Source of the DNA: Flemingiibacterium sp045632605
GTDB lineage: Bacteria > Bacillota > Clostridia > Oscillospirales > CAG-272
Assembly: GCA_045632605.1 (NCBI GenBank)
Contig: JAZQXA010000118.1
Span: 1-27,717, forward strand
Direction of reading: 5' to 3'
Length of the DNA stretch: 27,717 bases
Shown here: piece by piece, positions 20,898 to 27,717 of the stretch
Numbering within the stretch: the stretch's first letter is position 1
How the letters are laid out: each line of letters starts with the position of its first letter
Notes under the pieces: generated by a model
Database searches by the model: none
The model's input: the letters and a program-made list of their open reading frames with translations, nothing else
What the model was told of the DNA's origin: nothing
Made by a program: the position numbers and the translations under genes

Positions 20898-22523
20898 TTA
20901 TGCTCGGTCGTCTGCACGAACGGTCTTTTGCTTGTCGTTAAGCTCAAAGAGGAAGTTTCCGTTTTCATCGAGCTTCTTTTCCGGGAAATGGCAAGCCACA
21001 AAGTGTCCCGGCTCAATTTCAACATAAGGCGGCGGTACGCGCTTGCACTTATCACAAGCCATATAGCAGCGTGTATGGAATTTACAACCGTCCGGCGGCT
21101 TAATCGGGCTCGGAATATTACCCTCGAGGATGATGCGCTCTTTCTTAAGGCTCTCTGCATCGGTTGTCGGAATTGACGAGATAAGCGCCACAGTATAGGG
21201 GTGACGCGGATCCTTAAATACAGTTTCCGATGTACCGAGCTCAACAATATTTCCGAGGTACATAACGCCAATTCGGTCGGAGATATAGCGTACAACGGAA
21301 AGGTCGTGCGAGATAAAGAGATAAGTAAGATTTTCGCGTTCTTTAAGCTCTTCAAGAAGATTGATAATCTGCGACTGGATGGAAACGTCAAGAGCCGAAA
21401 CGCACTCGTCACAAACAACGAACTGCGGATTTACGGCAAGTGCACGCGCAATACAGATTCTCTGACGCTGACCGCCCGAGAACTGATGCGGATAACGGTG
21501 AAGCATATAATCCTGAAGTCCGCACTGACGCATTACATTAAGGATATATTCCTTCATAGCCGCCGCACCGTGCTTGAAGAACTTGTGTGTTACAAGTCCC
21601 TCCTCGATAATCTGACCGATAGTCATACGGGGATTAAGCGAAGAATACGGGTCCTGGAAAATAATCTGGATATCCTTGCGCAGAATACGCATTTCGGGAT
21701 ATGACAAGCGGCTTAAGTCGATACCGTCATCGAGCATCGCTTCATAATTCGCAAAGGTTTCATTTCCGGCATATTTAGCCTTAAGCGCATTAATGTTAGC
21801 AATATTCTCAGCAAGGATTTTTTCCTCACCGGCGAGCACATTTTCAAGCGCCTCCTTGCGACGGAGATAAGCATCAATTTTTGATTTTGCCTTTGCTTTT
21901 TTGTTTGCCTTTGCTTCGGCATCATCAATAATCGACTGATAGAAACCAATCTCACGTTCGATGTCGCTGATTTTCTTTTTTGTTGCAGCAACGCGAACAT
22001 CAATAGTGTATTTCTTAAGAAGCTCCGCAGCACCCTCTCGCGGATCATCGAGCGAAGCAAAACCGCCAAGGATCTTTACCACATTCTGGAATGCGGTTTC
22101 AGTTTCAGCCTTTGCCAGATTCATCTGCTGAATCTGGAAGAAAGTCGCCTTATCTCCGGCAGCATCACATATAGCAGTAAGCTGGTCTGCTTTCAACTGA
22201 CGCTTCTTATAGTCAGCTATCATTTTGGGGGCATTTTTGAGAGTATACTCAACATATTTCGGTGCAAAATCAGCTATTGTACGTCCGTAGTAAATAGTAC
22301 TTCCGGCAGTTTGAGGATAAAGCTGCAGAAGTGTTCTTCCGAGTGTGGATTTACCGCATCCGGACTCACCGACAAGACCGAAGGTTTCCCCCTTATAAAT
22401 GTCTATGGTAATTTCCTCGTTAGCGCGAACATAGAGCTGTTCTTTCTGAAAAATACTCGATTTCGCAATGGGAAAATACTTTTTAAGATTCGTGATTGAT
22501 AAGAGCTTTTCTGTGTTCGGCAC
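20898..22523 (-). CDS. Oligopeptide ABC transporter ATP-binding protein (OppF/DppF type) with a large helical insertion
   Basis: The 541-residue ATPase is far longer than the usual ~320-330. The start is a GTG at 22523 after a near-perfect AAGGAGGT, so it overlaps the OppD gene by 41 bases. Walker A is GESGCGKST (52-60). Between it and the Q-loop (IFQDPYSSLNP, 288-298) about 190 extra residues are inserted (~82-275). They are very rich in Lys, Ala and Glu and probably form a helical or coiled-coil hairpin. The rest is normal: FSGGQRQR signature, DECVSALD Walker B (usually DEPVSALD) and the C-terminal Cys-containing PDGCKFHTRC oligopeptide-family tail. It energises peptide import with OppD. 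Confidence 0.92.
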   Translation of the reverse strand: MPNTEKLLSITNLKKYFPIAKSSIFQKEQLYVRANEEITIDIYKGETFGLVGESGCGKSTLGRTLLQLYPQTAGSTIYYGRTIADFAPKYVEYTLKNAPKMIADYKKRQLKADQLTAICDAAGDKATFFQIQQMNLAKAETETAFQNVVKILGGFASLDDPREGAAELLKKYTIDVRVAATKKKISDIEREIGFYQSIIDDAEAKANKKAKAKSKIDAYLRRKEALENVLAGEEKILAENIANINALKAKYAGNETFANYEAMLDDGIDLSRLSYPEMRILRKDIQIIFQDPYSSLNPRMTIGQIIEEGLVTHKFFKHGAAAMKEYILNVMRQCGLQDYMLHRYPHQFSGGQRQRICIARALAVNPQFVVCDECVSALDVSIQSQIINLLEELKERENLTYLFISHDLSVVRYISDRIGVMYLGNIVELGTSETVFKDPRHPYTVALISSIPTTDAESLKKERIILEGNIPSPIKPPDGCKFHTRCYMACDKCKRVPPPYVEIEPGHFVACHFPEKKLDENGNFLFELNDKQKTVRADDRA

Positions 22524-23502
22524 TGTTTCTTACCTCCTTTTCGGGATAGAAGCAACGAACTTTTTGTCCGGGAGCAACCTCGACAAGCGACGGCTCCTCT
22601 TCAAGACATTTCTGCGTTGCGTATTTACATCTGGGAGCAAATTTACATCCCTTCGGAAGCGCGAGAGGATGAGGAACAACGCCCGGAATCGGCTCAAGCT
22701 TACCCGTGATGTTGTCCATACGGGGAATACTGTACATGAGTCCCTCTGTGTAAGGATGACTCTTTTCACAGTCGGCAAAAATCGTTCTTGCCGAGGTCTG
22801 CTCAACAACCTGTCCGCAATACATAACAACAACGTCGTCCGCCATTTCGTTGATAACTCCGAGGTCATGTGTAATGAATATAATTGAAGTTCCGTTTTCT
22901 CTCTGAAGCTCGTTCATAAGACGGAGAATCTGCGCCTGAATTGTAACGTCAAGCGCTGTTGTAGGCTCATCCGCAATAAGAATCTTCGGCTTGCAGGCAA
23001 GCGCCATAGCAATCATTACACGCTGACGCATACCGCCAGAAAGCTGATGCGGATACTGACGCATAACAGCTTCGGGATTCGGAATCTGTACAGCATACAG
23101 CATTTCACGAACCTTTTCCTTAGCCTGCTTTTTGGTCATATTCTGATGAATGATAAACGGCTCACTAAGCTGTTTCTGAATAGTGAAAACGGGATTAAGC
23201 GAAGTCATAGGCTCCTGGAAAATAACGGATATTTTATTTCCTCGGATATCGTACATTGCCTGTTTGGGAAGCTTTGTCAGGTCAACGCCGTCAAAAATAA
23301 TCTCGCCGTCCGCAATATATCCATTTCCGTCGAGAAGCTGTAAAATACTCATCGCGGAAACTGATTTTCCCGAACCGGATTCACCAACAATACCAATGGT
23401 ACGTCCCGGCTCAAGAGAATAAGAAACGTCGTTTACTGCTCTTACAGTACCTTTTCTTGTCTTAAAATAAGTATGAAGGTTTTTTACTTCGAGTAATGGC
23501 AT
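22483..23502 (-). CDS. Oligopeptide ABC transporter ATP-binding protein (OppD/DppD type)
   Basis: The 339-residue ATPase is of normal length. Walker A is GESGSGKSVS, the Q-loop IFQEPMTSLNP, the signature LSGGMRQR and Walker B LIADEPTTALD. The C-terminal GCKFAPRCKYATQKC stretch is the oligopeptide-type tail with clustered cysteines. The ATG at 23502 follows AAGGAGGT. The 3' end overlaps OppF by 41 bases. It works with OppF as the ATPase pair of the importer. Confidence 0.95.
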   Translation of the reverse strand: MPLLEVKNLHTYFKTRKGTVRAVNDVSYSLEPGRTIGIVGESGSGKSVSAMSILQLLDGNGYIADGEIIFDGVDLTKLPKQAMYDIRGNKISVIFQEPMTSLNPVFTIQKQLSEPFIIHQNMTKKQAKEKVREMLYAVQIPNPEAVMRQYPHQLSGGMRQRVMIAMALACKPKILIADEPTTALDVTIQAQILRLMNELQRENGTSIIFITHDLGVINEMADDVVVMYCGQVVEQTSARTIFADCEKSHPYTEGLMYSIPRMDNITGKLEPIPGVVPHPLALPKGCKFAPRCKYATQKCLEEEPSLVEVAPGQKVRCFYPEKEVRNSAEHRKALINHES

Positions 23503-23516
23503 AAATTTTTACCTCC

Positions 23517-25463
23517 TTACTTTTCCTGGCTGCTCTTGGGGTCAAGAACATCGCGCAGTGTATCACCGATGATATTGATGCTGATTGTTGCAATCGAGAG
23601 GAATATCGACGGGAAGAGCCACTGCCACCAATAATTTTGAATAACGATACTGTTGTTTGCGCCGTTGAGCATATTACCCCATGTCGGCTGCGGAAGCTGA
23701 ACGCCGAAGCCGAGGTACGACAGTGAGGACTCTGTAAGCAGACATCCCGCAAAGTCAAGGGTCATGCTGACAAGGATAACCGAAATAATATTCGGGAGAA
23801 TATGCTTGAACGCGATTCTCGACTCCTTAACGCCCATAGACTGTGCCGCGATAACGAATTCCTTTTCACGTTCTGCAAGCACCTGACCGCGAATCATTCT
23901 CGCAAGGCCTGTCCAGCTGAGAAGTCCGAGAATTATCATAATGATGAAAATTCTCGTTTTTTCGTCAATAGGATAATTTCTGATAATAAACGAGAGCATC
24001 ATCGCAAACGGTAAGAACGGAATAGATGAGAAAATTTCGGTAATACGCATAAGGAGCATATCAACCCATCCGCCGAAGTAACCTGAAAGACATCCGACAA
24101 TTATTGCAATAATGGATGAAACGATAACTGCCACAGCGCCTATCGTCATGGTCATTTTACCGCCGTGAACGATACGTGTGAAGGTATCACGGCCCTTGGT
24201 GTCAGTACCGAACAGATAACCGTGCAGACCGCATTTTTCGGTAAGCTTATCGTTTGCATCAACCGCATACGACTGCTTTGCGCCGGCAAATATATCGTCG
24301 GCATCCGCACCGCTCATTTTAGTCTGACCGTCCATATTGTGTCCCCACGCATATACCTTTCCCGTATCGGTAAGACCGAGAATGTGACGTGTGCCGGACA
24401 CAAGCTTTATGTACTTTCCGTCATTCGGAACAATAACCTTATCTTCGCCGTATTCCGCCGCACCGGAAATAAGCACTTCCCCATTTTCAAGCAGGAATGC
24501 AAAACAGTTGTTTGTTGCAGTAATATCTACAACACGCTGTGCGTCAATATAACCGGTAAAGCTCTTTATAACGCCCTGTGTGGAGGATGTGGCAGACTGA
24601 CGGAAGAAAAGATTCTTACCGCCTGACATTGTGCCGTCCTTAAAGAGGACAACAACATTGTAGTTTGTCAGAGCAATTTTTTCAACATTTGAATTGTGCT
24701 TTGTCGAAACCTCAACCATATTGAGGCAGGCACGTGTGTTACCCCACATATAAAGCTGACCGTCAACAACTAAACCGGTCACCTGATAACCGCATATAAG
24801 CTGCTGAATCTTCGAGGTATCGGGAATTTTGTAATAATCCCCATCCTTTTCAAATCCGGCTTCGGCAAGTACACGTTCCATTGAAATATATCCGTCTTCC
24901 TCTTTAGCTGCACCGTACTGACCGTTGTTTTTGTTACCCCAACCAACGACATGACCGTCTGTTGTGATTGCAATAACGTGATCAGAGCCGGCAGAAGCCA
25001 TAAGGACCTTGCCCTCCTCGATTATTTCGGGGAATTCGGAGTAATCCATCTTTGTGAGAGCATCCTTTGTGTAGCCCCACATATAAAGAGTATTATCGTT
25101 GCTTACACCGACAGTAAAGTTTGAAAAGCCGTTGATATCACGAATATTTCCTTTAAGCTCTGAAGGCACACGGAGCATCGCAAAGTTGGGGGCAATATTT
25201 GCCTGAAGCGTGTCTGTGTAGCTGAGCTGCATCGGGAAGAAATACGGACCGATAAAAACGAAAAGGAAAAGTGAAATAAGCACAATAAGTGCAGCAACAG
25301 CGAGCTTACGTCTGAAGAACGCCTTAACAGCGAGCTTAGTCGGACTCTCTAACTTTTCAACCTCCATAACGTCAAGTTCCTTGCTTGCGCCGAAGAACAT
25401 ACGCGAGAACCAGCGGCCGAGGGTTGAGAAGAAGCCGTTTTTCTTGTTATTATTTTTAGCCAT
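23517..25463 (-). CDS. Oligopeptide ABC transporter permease (OppC/DppC type) with an inserted RCC1-like beta-propeller
   Basis: At 648 residues this is about twice the usual OppC length (~300). Residues 1-50 are a charged cytoplasmic tail, ~55-77 the first transmembrane helix. Residues ~110-405 are an insertion of RCC1-type repeats: NTLYMWG, TTDGHVVGWGNKNNGQYG, VVDGQLYMWG, LENGEVLISG and TDTGKVYAWGHNMDGQ, about six or seven blades. Then GTDTKGRD (419-426) resumes the conserved OppC sequence, followed by the remaining helices and the cytoplasmic coupling loop EFVIAAQSMGVKESRIAFKH. In OppC the first loop faces outside, so the propeller should be extracytoplasmic. The reading frame is intact and RBS GGGGGAG precedes the ATG, so this is a designed fusion, not a frameshift artefact. 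It follows OppB by 12 bases. Confidence 0.92.
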   Translation of the reverse strand: MAKNNNKKNGFFSTLGRWFSRMFFGASKELDVMEVEKLESPTKLAVKAFFRRKLAVAALIVLISLFLFVFIGPYFFPMQLSYTDTLQANIAPNFAMLRVPSELKGNIRDINGFSNFTVGVSNDNTLYMWGYTKDALTKMDYSEFPEIIEEGKVLMASAGSDHVIAITTDGHVVGWGNKNNGQYGAAKEEDGYISMERVLAEAGFEKDGDYYKIPDTSKIQQLICGYQVTGLVVDGQLYMWGNTRACLNMVEVSTKHNSNVEKIALTNYNVVVLFKDGTMSGGKNLFFRQSATSSTQGVIKSFTGYIDAQRVVDITATNNCFAFLLENGEVLISGAAEYGEDKVIVPNDGKYIKLVSGTRHILGLTDTGKVYAWGHNMDGQTKMSGADADDIFAGAKQSYAVDANDKLTEKCGLHGYLFGTDTKGRDTFTRIVHGGKMTMTIGAVAVIVSSIIAIIVGCLSGYFGGWVDMLLMRITEIFSSIPFLPFAMMLSFIIRNYPIDEKTRIFIIMIILGLLSWTGLARMIRGQVLAEREKEFVIAAQSMGVKESRIAFKHILPNIISVILVSMTLDFAGCLLTESSLSYLGFGVQLPQPTWGNMLNGANNSIVIQNYWWQWLFPSIFLSIATISINIIGDTLRDVLDPKSSQEK

Positions 25464-25475
25464 ATTCTCTCCCCC

Positions 25476-26495
25476 TTATTTATTTACACGAACACGCGGG
25501 TCAACAAAGCCGTATGCGATATCCGTGATGAGGTTTCCAAGAAGTGAAATAATTATGTAGAACATCTGAAGCGCAAGAACGACTTCGTTGTCACTGTTAG
25601 TCAGCGAGTTGAAGTAGATACGTCCGATACCGTTGAGCGCGAAAATGTTCTCAATCATCAGCGAACCGGAGAAGATACTGAGGAACCAGCCGATGACAAG
25701 TGTAACAATCGGAATAAGAGCGTTACGCCATGCGTGAGAATAAATAACTGTTCTTTCCTTAAGACCTTTAGCACGTGCAGTACGGATGCAGTCCATCGAA
25801 AGAGCCTCAATCATCGAAGCACGGACATAACGTGTCATGCCGCCGAGTGAACAGAAAGTCATAACTATAAGCGGCAAAGCGAAGTGATACATTCTATCCC
25901 AGAACTGTGCCATCGGAGTCCATGTATTGCTTCCGGCGGTTTGCATACCGGAAACCGGGAACCACCCGAGGACGACAGCGAATAGCCAAATGAATACGAT
26001 AGCAATAATAAATGTAGGCAAACTGTAACCGACAATCGTACCTACCTGAACCGCAACGTCACGCTTGCTACCACGGCGGACTGCGCAGAAGATTCCCAAA
26101 GGAAGCGTTATTCCAAGGGCTAAAACGGTTGCAAAAATATTAATAAAAACAGTGTTTTTCATGGGTTCTACAAGCACGTCAACAACAGGTTTGCCGTAAT
26201 ATGTGGATGTGCCGAGATTTCCCTGGAAGATACCGTTAAAGGTACCGTCAGAATACGGATATATTCCGAGCCAGCGTCCGTAACGCTCAATGATATTACC
26301 GTCAAGACCGTACTCGGCTTTCCAGTATTCATAACGCTCGTCAAAATTGAGATGCTTGTTAGCCGTCACCTCATTGCGTGCGGCTTCTGCCGCCTTGTCA
26401 ACGGGCAGCATATTGTATATCAGATATATAAGCAAGGAGAGGATCAGGAATACCACTGCGATATACAATATTCTCTTGATCACATATTTACCCAT
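25476..26495 (-). CDS. Oligopeptide ABC transporter permease (OppB/DppB type)
   Basis: I choose the ATG at 26495 (MGKYVIKR), after TTGGAGG; this gives 339 residues. An upstream in-frame ATG lacks such a site. The first helix (~10-30) and the large extracytoplasmic loop containing FQGNLGTSTYYGKPV precede the conserved core (GITLPLGIFCAVRRGSKRD), the loop VQVGTIVGYSLPTF and the coupling segment DCIRTARAKGLKERTVIYSH. Together with OppC it forms the membrane pore. It is slightly longer than E. coli DppB mainly in the first loop. The gene lies 214 bases after the binding-protein stop. Confidence 0.95.
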   Translation of the reverse strand: MGKYVIKRILYIAVVFLILSLLIYLIYNMLPVDKAAEAARNEVTANKHLNFDERYEYWKAEYGLDGNIIERYGRWLGIYPYSDGTFNGIFQGNLGTSTYYGKPVVDVLVEPMKNTVFINIFATVLALGITLPLGIFCAVRRGSKRDVAVQVGTIVGYSLPTFIIAIVFIWLFAVVLGWFPVSGMQTAGSNTWTPMAQFWDRMYHFALPLIVMTFCSLGGMTRYVRASMIEALSMDCIRTARAKGLKERTVIYSHAWRNALIPIVTLVIGWFLSIFSGSLMIENIFALNGIGRIYFNSLTNSDNEVVLALQMFYIIISLLGNLITDIAYGFVDPRVRVNK

Positions 26496-26594
26496 AGGCG
26501 ACCTCCAAATTAAACGGGCCAAAATGCCCTGCATTTTTTGTTAAAATTACAGTGAAATTATTAAGATTCCAAGTTTTTCAAAGGGATGCAAACA

Positions 26595-26644
26595 GTCCCT
26601 ATTCATCATTTGAGGGGACGCCGCACACTTTGTGCAAGCGCCCC
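26595..26644 (-). other. Hairpin cluster between the binding-protein and OppB genes
   Basis: Two overlapping, mutually exclusive stems share the GGGGAC stretch: GTCCC with GGGAC (26595-26619), and GGGG-CGC plus GCACA with TGTGC plus GCG-CCCC (26614-26644). No T run follows on the minus strand. Such stems after a binding-protein gene often protect its mRNA from decay; this is inference. Confidence 0.45.
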
Positions 26645-26709
26645 CCATATTTACTTCAAATACTTCCACCCGATTGCGGTATCCGGTGTGGAAAGAAACT
26701 ATTCAGAAA

Positions 26710-27717
26710 TTATTCTGCGTAGTTTGCCCAGAAGTCTGCACCGTCCATGACGAATGCCATCTGGTAGTCATTGTACATATCGGGATTGATAGTCCAGTTG
26801 AAGGAGTAGTCATAAGCAGCGCTGGTGAAGCCGGTTGCAAAGTTGATTGCGTTGAGCTTCGGAGTGCCGTTATAGCCGTAGCCTTCCATACGGTAGAGTT
26901 CACCGTAAAGACCGGTAGCGAAGTCGGTCGAGGTGTAAACGATGTACATACCGATAGCGGTAGTAGCGGTTTCGTTAGCCTGCCATGCAGTCAGAAGCTG
27001 GTCGGTAACTTCGTTAGGCTGTGTGCCGTACCAGTTGATTGCGAGAGGCATATAGTAGTCTTCGCCAACCTTAACAGTTGCATACTTATTATCGGTGGTA
27101 GCGAAGTTGATGTTGTCGTCGCAGATTTCAGCTGCGTCGAGCTTCTTGTAACGGATGCCGCCAACTGCTGCATCATATGCAGTACCGTCAGCATTGTAGA
27201 TCCAGCCGCCCTCTTCAAGAACTGCGATAGCGCTGTCCTTGCTGTATGCATACTCGTTGAGGAGAATTTCATCTTCAACTGCCTTGTATGCAGAGTAACC
27301 GGTGTAGTAAGGACCGTGAACAACGGAACCGTAGCCGCCGGTGAAGTTCTGAGCGAACTCAGGACGGTTGATGGTGTGCATAATAGCCTGACGAACTTCG
27401 ACCATAGCGGTGGGGCCCAGGTCGCAGCGGAAGGCCAGCTTACCGTAACCGGCGCGGTCATAGTGGGTCTCAGCGTACTTCTCGGGGTTGGCATCGACAA
27501 CAGCCAGAGCAGCAACGGTCTCGGCGCCGCCGGTGATACCAGCGATCACGTCAACCTGACCGGAAGTGAACTGGTCCATCTGAGTCTCGGAAACGACCTT
27601 GACGTAGGTGATGGTCTCGATAGAGGCCTTGCCGCGAGCGTCGTCACCGGGGTAGTTGGGGTTCAGGGTCAGAGTAGCGATCAGAGAAGAAGCGTCCCAG
27701 TTGGAGACGTAGTAGGG
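26710..27717 (-). CDS. Oligopeptide ABC transporter substrate-binding protein (SBP_bac_5), N-terminus beyond right edge
   Basis: The frame is open from the right edge (base 27717) to the TAA at 26710, so 335 C-terminal residues are visible. The family-5 fold is recognised from PYYVSNWD and TLNPNYPGD near the edge, and from LGPTAMVEVRQAIMHTINRPEFAQ further on, which matches the conserved helix of peptide-binding proteins. In Gram-positives this would be an extracytoplasmic lipoprotein delivering peptide or a related ligand to OppB/OppC. Codon use is mosaic: the first ~106 visible codons contain no A-ending codon and Leu is always CTG, while the rest uses GCA, GAA, CTC and CTT freely. Confidence 0.93.
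   Translation of the reverse strand, partial: PYYVSNWDASSLIATLTLNPNYPGDDARGKASIETITYVKVVSETQMDQFTSGQVDVIAGITGGAETVAALAVVDANPEKYAETHYDRAGYGKLAFRCDLGPTAMVEVRQAIMHTINRPEFAQNFTGGYGSVVHGPYYTGYSAYKAVEDEILLNEYAYSKDSAIAVLEEGGWIYNADGTAYDAAVGGIRYKKLDAAEICDDNINFATTDNKYATVKVGEDYYMPLAINWYGTQPNEVTDQLLTAWQANETATTAIGMYIVYTSTDFATGLYGELYRMEGYGYNGTPKLNAINFATGFTSAAYDYSFNWTINPDMYNDYQMAFVMDGADFWANYAE

Noticed and set aside
23517..25463. Possibility that the long OppC is an assembly or frameshift fusion of two genes
   Set aside because: The single frame is open throughout, the insertion sits exactly in an outer loop, and conserved OppC sequence resumes after it.

Overview
The window looks like a chromosomal segment of a Gram-positive Clostridia-type bacterium (Bacillota, probably a gut Oscillospirales/Ruminococcaceae-like lineage). 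This is inferred from strong AGGAGG-type ribosome binding sites, sigma-A promoters close to consensus, Cys-lipoprotein signals, C-terminally anchored Thr-rich surface proteins and clostridial-type ABC transporters. I see no rRNA, tRNA, CRISPR array, transposase or phage gene. All genes lie on the minus strand except two on the plus strand (19212-20615).

Layout, low to high coordinates. (1) 1-2742: two tandem paralogous secreted or surface proteins with a CBM9/DOMON-like domain and a degenerate Thr-rich tail. The first runs off the left edge. Each has its own near-identical extended -10 promoter and a GC-rich 5'-UTR hairpin. (2) 3001-5920: a pcp - MFS transporter - GDPD operon with a good promoter. 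(3) 5923-8461: a polar amino-acid ABC importer (binding protein, permease, ATPase) with a textbook promoter and terminator. (4) 8502-19060: a run of ten minus-strand genes plus one pseudogene fragment, read from a perfect-consensus promoter (TTGACA-17-TATAAT) to a strong terminator. In transcription order they are archaeal-type TIM-like isomerase, YjbQ-family protein, DapA/NanA-type aldolase, FGGY kinase, NagA-type deacetylase, ceramidase-like hydrolase, ceramidase remnant, two NagB-like proteins, a Cys-rich unknown and an SDR dehydrogenase. (5) 19145-20658: divergent SIS-domain protein and DeoR-family regulator, probably the controller of block 4. (6) 20666-27717: an oligopeptide (Opp/Dpp-type) ABC importer in the order binding protein (partial), OppB, OppC, OppD, OppF, small membrane protein.

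How they work together (inference). Block 4 plus block 5 reads as an undescribed catabolic pathway for an N-acylated amino sugar or amino-polyol: kinase, deacetylase, NagB-fold enzyme, Schiff-base aldolase, TIM-like isomerase and SDR, under a DeoR sensor. The substrate is unknown. The two NagB-like proteins lack key deaminase residues, so this is not simply a GlcNAc pathway. No dedicated sugar transporter is in the operon; the flanking Opp system or another locus would have to supply uptake.

Most striking points: an RCC1-type beta-propeller of about 300 residues inserted into the first extracytoplasmic loop of OppC; a charged helical insertion of about 190 residues inside OppF of the same operon; the uncharacterised amino-sugar-like operon with altered NagB active sites; a pseudogene remnant that records a duplication and deletion; and an abrupt codon-usage change inside the Opp binding protein near the right edge.
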